From: Bacteroides sp.
Lineage (GTDB): Bacteria > Bacteroidota > Bacteroidia > Bacteroidales > Bacteroidaceae
NCBI GenBank assembly: GCA_021202275.1
Contig: JAJQDI010000009.1
Span: forward strand, 62,001 to 126,000
Direction of reading: 5' to 3'
Length of the DNA stretch: 64,000 nt
The notes under the pieces are model-generated. The model saw nothing but the letters and a program-made list of their open reading frames with translations. It was not told the DNA's origin and did not search any database. Shown in pieces: positions 27,503 through 36,630 of the stretch; the stretch's first letter is position 1, and the number at the start of each line of letters is the position of its first letter. A program made the translations under genes and the position numbers.

Positions 27503-28579
27503 TTATACTGGGGGTAATAATCCATATCCGTTTTTCATGGTTCGCCTCCTTTCGAGGATCTTCTCCAGAGTCTGCTGGTCGCCAATAGCGGGCAGATCTC
27601 TGCTTCGGGCATCTTCCAGGAATTCCCACGCATACTCCGACGCCAGGGCCGAGTCGCGGAAAGCAGGCAGGTCGGGATGCCTCTGACCCGAGCAGACCGA
27701 ATCGGCAAACAGGTTGCAGAGAACATCTATGTTTTTCTCCCCGAACGGCCTCTCCTCCCGGATGGTCTGGGTCACTCCATGCAGTTCCACGACAGCCGTT
27801 TTGAAATCATGGGTCATCCGGGTAATGCCTTTGGTCCCTATCACATCGATGTAAGAGTTATGGGTCTGCGTGGCAGAGAGCTGTCCGTACACATGTCCCT
27901 GGGTGATGTCGAAAACCACTCCATTGTCGAAAGTGCCGTGACATTGCAGCCACCAGGGATCTTTGTAATCCCACATCCGCAACGCCTGTGCATTCCAGGT
28001 TTTGAAATAGCAACCTGTATACCAGCGGGCAATATCCACGTAGTGCATACCACAGTCGTGGAACGAAGGTCCTTCATAGGCATGTCCTTCTCCCGGAGCC
28101 AGTCCCGGTGTCAGGTGGCAGATGCGCAGAATGGCCAGTTCGCCGATCTCACCCTCACGGATAAAGTCACGTATGCGTTTGTGGTACCACGAATTGCGCA
28201 GGTACAGATTGACTGTGGATAAAAGAGGGGTGCTTTCCGCCGCTTTCACCACATCCCATTCCTGTTCAATGGTGTTCGCGACCGGTTTTTCGGAGATAAT
28301 GTGTTTTCCGCTGTAAAATGCTTTCAGGATCTGTTCTCTGCGGGAGTTTGCCAGGGCGAAAAGTCCGACCACCTCTACGCTCTTATCATCGAAGATCTCC
28401 TGTTCGTCTGCCACGACCTTTGCTCCGGGACAGAGCTGGCGGGCAAGTTCACGGACCCCGGAATGAGTATCACAGATATAGAGGATCTCCCAACGTCCGC
28501 TTTTCTGCATTTCACGGAGGTAGAAACGTCCCATCCTGCCAAAGCCTATAAGTCCGACTTTTATCATCCTGTGATTCAT
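27503..28579 (-). CDS. Cytoplasmic Gfo/Idh/MocA-family oxidoreductase
   Basis: A 358-residue dehydrogenase without signal peptide. The Rossmann motif VGLIGFGRMGRFYLREM, the ISEKPVANT motif (EKP) and HDCGMHYVDIARWYTG (the His-containing active-site helix) identify the family. Translation could begin at 28579 (MNHRMIKV) or at 28567 (MIKVGLIGFG), which puts the Rossmann strand at the usual position. It lies upstream of and codirectional with the exported dehydrogenase, and may act on imported products of the 3-keto pathway or reduce the keto sugar back. A TAGCTTTG box lies 120 bases upstream. Confidence 0.85.
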   Translation of the reverse strand: MNHRMIKVGLIGFGRMGRFYLREMQKSGRWEILYICDTHSGVRELARQLCPGAKVVADEQEIFDDKSVEVVGLFALANSRREQILKAFYSGKHIISEKPVANTIEQEWDVVKAAESTPLLSTVNLYLRNSWYHKRIRDFIREGEIGELAILRICHLTPGLAPGEGHAYEGPSFHDCGMHYVDIARWYTGCYFKTWNAQALRMWDYKDPWWLQCHGTFDNGVVFDITQGHVYGQLSATQTHNSYIDVIGTKGITRMTHDFKTAVVELHGVTQTIREERPFGEKNIDVLCNLFADSVCSGQRHPDLPAFRDSALASEYAWEFLEDARSRDLPAIGDQQTLEKILERRRTMKNGYGLLPPV

Positions 28580-28698
28580 GGTATCAGCAATAAAAGATTA
28601 TAAAAAGATTATCATTGATCTGTGGTTTCCATACAGGGGAACGTACAACAAAAAGGTCTTTTTCAGCCCGACCGTTTTCCGGTTTTTACCCTGTTTCA

Positions 28699-28706
28699 CA
28701 AAGCTA
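28699..28706 (-). promoter_or_regulatory. Possible -7 box (TAGCTTTG) of the dehydrogenase operon
   Basis: On the minus strand TAGCTTTG fits TAnnTTTG, 120 bases before the start at 28579. There is no convincing -33. Confidence 0.45.
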
Positions 28707-29080
28707 ATCGGAAAAAGAGAGGGTAACGTGGAGTGAAAGTGATTTTGTAGAAACAAAAAATACAAAAACACCTTATAATAAAATAATTAGATGATTTTAA
28801 AGTGAAAATTATGTAGATGATCTGGAATGGAAAAACACGATCAGATACAGGAATTCCATCCTGTTTTTTGTTTGGGACGATCGGGCCCGACCCGGTATAG
28901 AATTTCTCTGTGAACGGGATATCCAAAAGCATACAAGAAAACAATCTGGTTTGGGGCATAGACGTCTGGCTAAAAAGATCAGCGGTTTTTGTCTTTTGTG
29001 TTTTTCGATTGCAGGATATAGACCAGCCTGATCCTGCGTTCTATTTCAGTCTGGCTCCGGTAAGATATGTACGACTCAGC

Positions 29081-29351
29081 GTTCCCAAAGGGGATAGATC
29101 AGTAGCCCGGGGTTGCTTTTGGAGAGCGCAACGACAGTGAAGCGAAACAAAGCTACCCCGGGTAAACAGGTCTACAGGGGGCAACCTTGAAGAGGTTGCA
29201 TCCAGGATACATGTTGATCTGATAGCTGCAACCTCTTCAAAGTTGACTGGCATATACACTTCCCACCCAGGGATTCGCTGCATGTTGTTTCACTGGCGTT
29301 CCACAACCTTTCACTCAGCCCTGGGCTATGGCTGGATCCCCTTCGGGGAAC
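29081..29351. repeat. Two head-to-head CCCGGGG multi-hairpin elements
   Basis: Copy A (29081-29211, minus orientation) and copy B (29226-29351, plus orientation) each contain a GCAACCTCTTCAAGGTTG module, a CCCGGGG...CCCCGGGCTA (or CCCAGGG...CCCTGGGCTA) hairpin enclosing GCTTCACTGTCGTT, and a CCCCTTCGGGGAAC hairpin. The copies meet at the inverted repeat GAAGAGGTTGCA/TGCAACCTCTTC. Nothing else recognisable occupies 28707-29637. Confidence 0.75.
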
Positions 29352-29637
29352 ACAGAAGAACAATATCCGGTTTACGATGTATACTATGAAAAATAACTAC
29401 CGTTGCTATACAACTGTACTTTATAAACAACCTATATGGCGAACAAGATACAGTGTAAACAGAATATTTAGTAAAAAGAATGCTATAGTATTTTCGACGT
29501 AGGGTTTGCATAAAAAAGTAAGCATGAGAAACCTCATTTCATATCCATAAATTTTCCGCTATTTCTGAGAAGGAAAAAAACAATACGTTGAATCTCCTAT
29601 GCTGTTCCATGAGATTTCAGGTTGCTTCCTCTGCAAG

Positions 29638-31309
29638 CTAATCGTGCAGGTGGTTGGGAGGAATACCGATCTTCATGACCATCTCTTCAAACTCTTCCCG
29701 GCACGTTGCCGCTTTGTTCCTCATTTTGGTGCGGTAGTTATAGATCGTGCTCATGGAGCAACGCAGGAAATGGGCAATCTTCACACTATCTGTTATTCCC
29801 AGTCGCAACAAGGCATAAATACGTAATTCCTTGTTCAGAAGATCTTCGGTTTTCAGGCAGATCCGCGCTTCTTCATTCAGCAGGGAATTGAAATCGGAAA
29901 CAAACGTAGGATACAGACTCAGGAATACACTGTCGAAATGCGCGTACAGTTCTTCCAGTTCATTATCTATAACCGTAGTAGACCGGAGCATCTTCATCAG
30001 ATCTTCGTATTGCCGGGTAATACCTAACTTATAGAGGGTCTTGCGATAGACCTCCATCTTATCTATATAAGTAGAACACAGATGAAAAAACTGGGCGATG
30101 TATTGTTCTTTTATGTCGTTCGACTCTCCCAGGCGCGTATTGCTCCGGTACAACAATACGTTTTTCCCATTCAGCTCCGCGTTCAGTTCCATCAACTTCC
30201 GATTCATCTGAGACAACTCCTCCTTGACGCGGGATAGTTTTTTCACCTGCTTATAGATGTAGGCAAGCAGCAGGATCGCCAGCAGGGCAAGTACACTGAT
30301 CAGCAACAGATACACTTTCAGCTTGCTGTTGGTCTTTGCCTCTTTGGCCTGATGAGCGGCATTGATAATGGAGTAGAATTCCGACATCTGGGCCATACGG
30401 AACTGTACACCGGAGAACACAGCATCTTCAATGGCAGACTGGGTATAGGTAAAAGCCTTCGCGATGTCTCCGTTGTCGTAGCAGATCAGTGCCAGCCGCT
30501 GGAACGAAGCATTTTCCTTGATCGAGTTTTTAATATCCGCTATGGCAGACAGGATAAAATATTTCCTTTCGAGTTCCGGATCCCCTCTCGCGCCGTATAC
30601 CACTCCCAGATAGTGGGTGATCAGGGCATATTCCGGAGTATCCGCCTGCTCTGTCTCCAACAGCTCGGCCAGCAACTCTTCCGCCTGGCCGGTCTCTCCC
30701 AGATGAAGGTAGTGGTGCACCTTATTTATCTTGTACTTGAAAGAAGCGGGCGGCAATACAGCCAACAGAGAGTCGCGGTACCTCTCTCCCTGCTCCACAT
30801 ACCGGGCCGGGCTACTCATGGAACCATAATGCTCATAGAACAGGCAATACGTTTCGTAATAGTCGGCCAGCATCTCCCCAGAGAGTTTGCGTGTCCGCAC
30901 GCGTTTCAGGATCTCCTCCGATTCACAAAACCGCCCCGAATAGGAATAGAGACAGGCCAGGCGTATGTCCGAAACGATGCGCAGCGAATCATCCTGCAAC
31001 AGCCGGGCGATCTCGCGGTTCCTCTCCGCATAATGTATGGCAGAGTCGAGCCTGAATTTTTTGTATTCGCTGTGCAGTTTCAGATTCACTTCGTACTCAT
31101 ATTCCGGAGAAAAGTCCTTTTTTGTGAAGCAGCTTCTTCAGATTATGGATCTCCTGTTCTTTCTGGAGAGTATACAAATGCTTGTTCCGGATCAGTTGAT
31201 CCAGAAGATCAGAGAGGGATCTCCGTTCCTCCCTGCTACCGGCTGCTATACAAAAGAGGCATACCAGGGAAACAAGAAGTGTTTTTCTCAGGATATCTGT
31301 GATTTTCAT
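29638..31309 (-). pseudogene. DUF6377-type transmembrane TPR/HTH regulator, frameshifted
   Basis: A paralog of the intact 547-residue gene at 34728. The first 70 codons (signal peptide and HLYTLQKEQEIHNLKKLLHKK) are in one frame and stop at 31097; the rest (EYKKFRLDSAIHYAERN to the end, about 483 codons) is in another. Removing one base from the A6 run (T6 on the plus strand at 31118-31123) restores KKLLHKKDFSPEYEYEVNLKLHSEYKKF, which aligns with the paralog. The intact product would have periplasmic TPR helices, a membrane segment (LLLISVLALLAILLLAYIY), a cytoplasmic coiled coil and a C-terminal LuxR-like helix-turn-helix (LGITDSVKIAHFLRCSMSTIYNYRTK). It is the only gene here ending in TAG. 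It could be a pseudogene, a phase-variable or slippage-rescued gene, or a sequencing error. Confidence 0.82.
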
Positions 31310-31742
31310 AGAGTATATCAGTCATTATCCGTTGCTCTCTGTTCGGTTTCTTTGTGTGAATTTGTATGATTGTTTTTCCATAGAAATTTCCATGAAAAAA
31401 CAGGTGGCTACCATACAACAATCTGTCAACGGACGAAGATAAAAAAAATCCCGGTTTTTTCGATACTCTCTCGCTGATTATTTATCGGCTTTTTCTTTTT
31501 CAGGAATAATTACGCAACATACAACAAAGAAAAAATACATCCAGACATTTTTCCCGTCCGCGACAGGAAAAAGAAACAGATCCGTACAAACCTCAGAAAA
31601 GCATAGAGGCAGGCTGAGAGATGGTTTCCTTTGTATGGACCGAAGCCATTCCGACGATCCTCACCCATGGATCTTTGTGGCTGATAAGAGGACATCTGCA
31701 TCCTACACAAACCTCATCCTGTTCCTGCGATCTTCTTCTCTT

Positions 31743-32250
31743 CGTTCCCCGAAGGAGATATGTCAGTATCCCGGTTTATGGGAACCAAGTCTCTATCCAT
31801 TCCCCCAAGAGGATAGGGCAATAGCCCAACGGTAAAGCGAACTGTGACGAAACGATAGTGAAGCCACAGGGAGGCGTACCCTGGGGTGTGAAGCACACTG
31901 ATCAGTCAACCTTGTAGATTCTTATATAAGTCTTTATAGGGGAAAACCAAAAAGTACCAAACAAGGTTATAAGTCTTAGAGATTTAAAAGAGGTTATAGA
32001 TCACTTTTTGGTTTCCTTTCTTTTTGATGCGGGTTAAACAAGAATACACAAAAATAAAACACTGGATATTTTTCTACAAATCTAAGGTGAAGAGGTTGCA
32101 GTTATGAGATTACAGGACATATCCTGGATGCAACCTTTGCAAGGTTGAACTTCATCTCACTTCTTACCCGGGGTAGCTTTGGTTCGCTTCACTGTCGTTA
32201 CGCTCTCCAAAGGCAACCCCGGGCTACTGGTCTATCCCCTTCGGGGAACA
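31743..32250. repeat. Multi-hairpin elements and a short TIR element upstream of the frameshifted regulator
   Basis: 31743-31915 is a diverged minus-orientation element (AGTGAAGC, ACCCTGGGG, CAACCTTG). 32087-32250 is a plus-orientation copy closely matching 29081-29211 in reverse complement (CATATCCTGGATGCAACCTT, ACCCGGGGTAGCTTTG, GCTTCACTGTCGTTACGC, AACCCCGGGCTACTGGTC, CCCCTTCGGGGAAC). Between them 31944-32014 is a 71-base segment with perfect 12-base ends AAACCAAAAAGT. No gene is evident in 31310-32469. Confidence 0.7.
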
Positions 32251-32469
32251 GAGGAGATCACATCCCGGAGACAAAGTAATATCCATAGACAAGACAATAC
32301 CCAAAGACAAATTAATATCCGGAAACATTCATCCACCCAGGACAGATCCGGGAAAAGAAAAAGCAGGGAAAAAAGATCGTTTTTTACCCTGACAGCTATA
32401 CCTGAAAAAAGGTTGCTCCCAACCTTTGGAAACAACCTTTATCCCATCATATATTTATTTTGCAAACCG

Positions 32470-33318
32470 TCAATAAACATCCCGTGAGCTGGCCGGAGCC
32501 TGTTCGATCAGTTCCATAAACTGGTCCAGTTTCGGGGTCAGGATGATCTGCGTCCGGCGGTTCCGTTCTTTCCCTGCTGCGGTGGCGTTGGTGCCGATCG
32601 GATTATACTCTCCGCGTCCGGCAGCGGTCAGACGTCGGGGGTCTACCCCGTACGTGGTCTGCAAAGCCTGTACCACAGAAGATCCGCGCAGTACACTCAG
32701 GTCCCAGTTGTTGCGGATATTCGTCCGGGAGATCGGATCGGTATCGGTATTTCCCTCCACCAGCACATCGTAATCCCTGTAGTCCTGGATGATCTTAGCG
32801 ATTTTACTGAGGATTTCCCCGGCCTTGTCACTGATCTCATAACTTCCCGAGCGATACAGCATCCTGTCGTCCAGAGAAATATAGACCACTCCTTTCAGTA
32901 CCTGAATATCCAGGTCCACACTCTCTTCCCGCGTCAGCGAACGCGTCAGGTTGCCAACCATCACCAGATTCAGCGAATCGGAGCGGTTCTTAGCCTGTAC
33001 CAGGTGCTGTATAAAACGATTGGAAGCGTTGATCTCATCCACCAGCTTCCCGATGTTCACATTGCCCTGTGAAGACTGCGCCAATGCCTGATTCAGCGTC
33101 GCGCGCAGATCCTCATTGTCTCTGCGGGCTTCGGCCAGCCGGGCTTCCAGGCTGCTTACCAGCGTACGGCTTTCCGTCAGTTGCAACTGACTTTGCTGAT
33201 AGTCTTTCCTTAGATCTATATATTGCGATTGTACATTTCTGTATTTCTTCTTTGTCACACAACCGGCAAAAAGCATACTTCCGATACACACAAAAAGTAA
33301 AGTTCTGAGATAATTCAT
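32470..33318 (-). CDS. OmpA-family peptidoglycan-binding lipoprotein
   Basis: A 282-residue lipoprotein (start MNYLRTLLFVCIG, lipobox LFAGC; the upstream ATG at 33375 would give no signal). A coiled-coil region (about 30-120, SQYIDLRKDYQQSQLQLTESRTLVSSLEARLAEARRDNEDL) precedes a C-terminal OmpA domain with VLVEGNTDTDP and NIRNNWDLSVLRGSSVVQAL, the Asp and Arg that bind diaminopimelate, and ending GRGEYNPIGTN...NRRTQIIL. It probably links the outer membrane to the wall. It lies 111 bases downstream of the ion-channel gene on the same strand. Confidence 0.9.
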   Translation of the reverse strand: MNYLRTLLFVCIGSMLFAGCVTKKKYRNVQSQYIDLRKDYQQSQLQLTESRTLVSSLEARLAEARRDNEDLRATLNQALAQSSQGNVNIGKLVDEINASNRFIQHLVQAKNRSDSLNLVMVGNLTRSLTREESVDLDIQVLKGVVYISLDDRMLYRSGSYEISDKAGEILSKIAKIIQDYRDYDVLVEGNTDTDPISRTNIRNNWDLSVLRGSSVVQALQTTYGVDPRRLTAAGRGEYNPIGTNATAAGKERNRRTQIILTPKLDQFMELIEQAPASSRDVY

Positions 33319-33429
33319 ACATCTGGTTATTATATACATCTCTGTAACAACCATTACCGCTAATTGATTGATCAAACCACTTCCATTAATGTAATTTAAG
33401 CTGTAATGAGCAATCTTAAAACATCCCCG

Positions 33430-34245
33430 TCACTCCTTCCCGGACCCTGTATCGGGCGGTGTCCGCTCCTTTTCCTTCATCAGTATATCCAACTGCCTGG
33501 TCAGATAGTCCACCTTCTTCTCTACCCTGTCGCTGCTGTTGCTCACCATCGCGTCTACAAAAATAGAGTTGATCAGAGAGATGCCCAGTATACCGGCGAA
33601 GAACATCAGGAACACGAAATAGGCCCTTGTGAAAATGGCCATGCCCGTGCTGCTCCTGGAGACGATCAGGTCGGAGATCTCGTACCAGCCGTCTGAGGTG
33701 AACAGCCTCAGGATACTGTAAAGGGAATCCAGAGGCGTGGCGAAATACTTCGGCGCAATATTCTTGAAGATGGAACAACTGAGCACGGAGATAATAATGA
33801 TCAATACCATAAAAGTGAAGGTGATCACATACGAAGCCTTCACCGCTTTATTGAATCCTTTCAGAATGTTGTTGATATCGGGCATAAATCGAAAGATCCG
33901 GAACGATTTGAAGAGTCGCAGGGACCTCAGTACAAGGATATACCCCAAGGGAAGGTTGTGACGAATATCCACCATATCAATCAATAGCGACAGCAAAGCG
34001 ATGGTGATCAGTATGAAATCAAACTTGTTCCAGCCGCTTCTCCAGTATTTCTTCCAGCCATAAAAGTCTACTTTCACCAACATCTCTATGGTGAAAAGAG
34101 CAGTGAACACATTGTCCAGATAGGCAACGAAAGAGGGAATATCATTGAAATCCTGTACGAATATCAGGATACAGTTCAGAAAGATAAGGATCAGAACAAT
34201 ATGTTCGTCCAGGAATATTTTTTCTAAGATCTTTTTTATCCACAT
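33430..34245 (-). CDS. Voltage-gated cation channel subunit (ion transporter)
   Basis: A 271-residue inner-membrane protein with six membrane helices (S1-S6). S4 carries regularly spaced basic residues (LRSLRLFKSFRIFRF, about 105-120) as a voltage sensor, and the pore loop reads LFTSDGWYEI (about 185), close to the T-E-S-W filter of bacterial NaV-type channels but with Asp-Gly in place of Glu-Ser. A C-terminal coiled coil (DRVEKKVDYLTRQLDILMKEKE) would hold a tetramer. It conducts Na+ or Ca2+ down its gradient; the ion cannot be settled from sequence. The intergenic region to 34531 holds only a CCACCCACCTGGTGG-type palindrome near 34366. Confidence 0.88.
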   Translation of the reverse strand: MWIKKILEKIFLDEHIVLILIFLNCILIFVQDFNDIPSFVAYLDNVFTALFTIEMLVKVDFYGWKKYWRSGWNKFDFILITIALLSLLIDMVDIRHNLPLGYILVLRSLRLFKSFRIFRFMPDINNILKGFNKAVKASYVITFTFMVLIIIISVLSCSIFKNIAPKYFATPLDSLYSILRLFTSDGWYEISDLIVSRSSTGMAIFTRAYFVFLMFFAGILGISLINSIFVDAMVSNSSDRVEKKVDYLTRQLDILMKEKERTPPDTGSGKE

Positions 34246-34531
34246 ACAGTACGCGTATTACACAGTAAGCAGCATAGTTGTCCGCTCCGATCCATGACCG
34301 GGAGCTTGTCTCCTTCTTCAGGGATCTCTGTTGCCGGACGTTCCATCCACAGGTGACACCGGCACCACCCACCTGGTGGAGTCCCCGGGAACTACGATCG
34401 TCAGACCTACTAACTATAATACCGGAAACCACATATTGTTTACAGATCAGATGTTTTTATTCGGTGACAAAAATCCATACATTTTTCAATTATTAAAGAA
34501 AGTTGTATCCCGATTTATGCCAGGGTTTTCT

Positions 34532-34690
34532 TATCTTTGCAGAAGATAGGATGCGCCTCAGCATAACCAGAGTAAACTCTGTTCTACATTCGGCTTTCAC
34601 TATCTTTGCAGAAGATAGGATGCGCCTTAGCATAACCAGAATAAATTCTGTTCTGCATTCGGCTTTCACTATCTTTGCATACCTCTGCCA
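34532..34690 (+). repeat. Tandem 69-bp structured repeat with three TATCTTTG promoter boxes
   Basis: Boxes TATCTTTG at 34532, 34601 and 34670 are exactly 69 bases apart. Each full unit has stem I CTATCTT/AAGATAG (loop TGCAG) and stem II CAGAGT-AA-ACTCTG (34568-34581) or CAGAAT-AA-ATTCTG (34637-34650). TCTG lies 19 bases before boxes two and three as a weak -33. The last box is 51 bases before the ATG of the DUF6377 gene. The same family occurs at 22595-22760. Confidence 0.88.
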
Positions 34691-34727
34691 CACCGGAGGA
34701 TGAATAACAACACCTGTGACATAGATT

Positions 34728-36371
34728 ATGAATAGACTTTTTCTGTTGCTTTTGCTGGTGGTATCGTCGGTTGCTCATTCGCGCAACGAGACCCAGCTCA
34801 TCCTGTCTGAGCTGGACAATGCCATCAAACACAAGCAAGTATATGTAGTACAGAAAGAGGAAAAAATAGAGAACATCAAACGCCTGCTCACTCCTGATAT
34901 CTCGCCGTTGCAGGAATACCATCTCAATGAGAATCTGAGCAAGGAATACCAGAAATTCAAATTAGACTCCGCCATCCACTATGCCAACCGCAATCTGGAG
35001 ATCGCGCGCGCACTGCACAACGAAGCCCTCTCCTACGCGGCCCGCATACAACTTGCCACGCTCTACTCCTCTTCCGGGAAATACAGGGAATCGGAGTATC
35101 TGCTCAGAAACATAGACAGGCAGGCACTTCCCACAGAGTTGCTGGCAGCCTATTACGATGCCTGGTACCTGTTTTTCCGCCACTATGCTTCCAACGTACA
35201 GACTTCCGGTTACGACAGTCAGATCTACCAGTATGGCGATTCTTTGCTGGGACAACTGAAACCGGGAACCAGCAAATACATCATCACCAAGGCGGAAAAA
35301 GACATCAGCCTGAAAAAATACCAGGTAGCCCAGGAGAGCCTGCTGGAATTGCTGCACACTACCGAGGCAGATACGCCGGACTACGCGATGATCACCTACC
35401 TGCTGGGATACATCCACAGGCACAACGACGAGATGGAGGCAGCGGTGAGGTACTTCGCGCTCTCTGCCCGGGCAGACCTGATCAACTCCCTCAAAGACAA
35501 CGCCTCCATGCAGATACTCTCCTCCATCTTCTACGACCGGGGAGACATCAACCAGGCCTACAAGTACGTGCAATCGGCCATTGAAGACGCGGTCTATTGC
35601 AACGTACAGTTCCGCACCATCCAGTCTTCAGAGTTCTATACCATCATCAACACTGCCTATCTGGGCAAGGAGGCCAAACAGAAAAGTCAGCTGCAACGCT
35701 ACCTCACCCTGATCAGTGTGCTCTCGTTCTTCCTGATCTTCGCAGTGGTATACGTGTACCGGCAGATGAAAAAGGTATCCCATATACGGGCCGAACTGCA
35801 CGAGACCAACGAGAAGCTGCGCGAACTGAATGTGGAGATGTCGGACGCCAACAAGCAGCTCAACGAAAAGAACGAACTGCTGTCGGAGGCCAACCTGATC
35901 AAGGAAGAATATATCGCCCATTTCTTTGATCTTTGCTCCGCCTACATAAGTAAGCTGGAAAATTACCGCAAATCCCTGAACAAGAAAGCCAACGACAGGC
36001 AATTGGACGAACTGTTCCGGATGCTCAAGTCGACCCGGCTGGTCGAGAACGAACTGGAAGAGCTTTACAGCAACTTCGACACGATCTTTATCAACCTGTA
36101 TCCGACATTCGTGGAAGAATTCAACGCGCTGCTGATCGATGAAGAACGCGTCACACCCAAACCGGGAGAATTGCTGAATACGGAGTTACGCATCTTTGCC
36201 CTGATACGTCTCGGCATCACAGACAGCGTAAAGATCGCGGCCTTCCTGAGGTATTCACTCAGCACGATCTATAACTACCGCACCAAGGCCCGCAACAAAG
36301 CGGCTGTATCACGCGATGAGTTTGAGAAAATGGTGATGAGAATAAGCTCTTACCCCGCCAGACGCCGCTGA
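34728..36371 (+). CDS. DUF6377-type transmembrane TPR/HTH regulator
   Basis: A 547-residue one-component regulator. It has a signal peptide (MNRLFLLLLLVVSSVAHS), periplasmic TPR-like helices (about 60-310), one membrane segment (325-344, LTLISVLSFFLIFAVVYVY), a cytoplasmic coiled coil (350-395) and a C-terminal LuxR-like helix-turn-helix (about 485-527, ELRIFALIRLGITDSVKIAAFLRYSLSTIYNYRTKARNKAA). The layout suggests an envelope signal, perhaps a glycan, relayed to DNA. It stands directly before GH3-GH3-GH43 genes in the same direction, so control of that block is a reasonable inference. A frameshifted paralog lies at 29638-31309. Tandem promoter-like repeats lie upstream. Confidence 0.85.
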   Translation: MNRLFLLLLLVVSSVAHSRNETQLILSELDNAIKHKQVYVVQKEEKIENIKRLLTPDISPLQEYHLNENLSKEYQKFKLDSAIHYANRNLEIARALHNEALSYAARIQLATLYSSSGKYRESEYLLRNIDRQALPTELLAAYYDAWYLFFRHYASNVQTSGYDSQIYQYGDSLLGQLKPGTSKYIITKAEKDISLKKYQVAQESLLELLHTTEADTPDYAMITYLLGYIHRHNDEMEAAVRYFALSARADLINSLKDNASMQILSSIFYDRGDINQAYKYVQSAIEDAVYCNVQFRTIQSSEFYTIINTAYLGKEAKQKSQLQRYLTLISVLSFFLIFAVVYVYRQMKKVSHIRAELHETNEKLRELNVEMSDANKQLNEKNELLSEANLIKEEYIAHFFDLCSAYISKLENYRKSLNKKANDRQLDELFRMLKSTRLVENELEELYSNFDTIFINLYPTFVEEFNALLIDEERVTPKPGELLNTELRIFALIRLGITDSVKIAAFLRYSLSTIYNYRTKARNKAAVSRDEFEKMVMRISSYPARRR

Positions 36372-36630
36372 CGGGTTTGTGTTTTTACTACTTTTTTCGG
36401 TAATAAAAATACAAGAAAAACCTTAGTATTAGACAGTTGATTTTGGGAAATACTACTTTTTTCATTCCAGAGAAAAATTCCAATCGATTGTTTCCATTAT
36501 TTTGTAGAAACCAAGTAGCGGATGACACGAAGTATAGATTCTTTTCCCTGCTTCCTGTACCCCAGGAGAGAGAGGAACTCTGTTCCGGGAATCCGCGCCA
36601 TCACATCACTTAAATTCTATATATAATATC

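Noticed and set aside
28696..28959. 87-codon minus-strand frame in the 28.6-29.6 kb gap
   Set aside because: Random-looking composition rich in Phe/Ile from AT-rich DNA; overlaps the operon's likely promoter.
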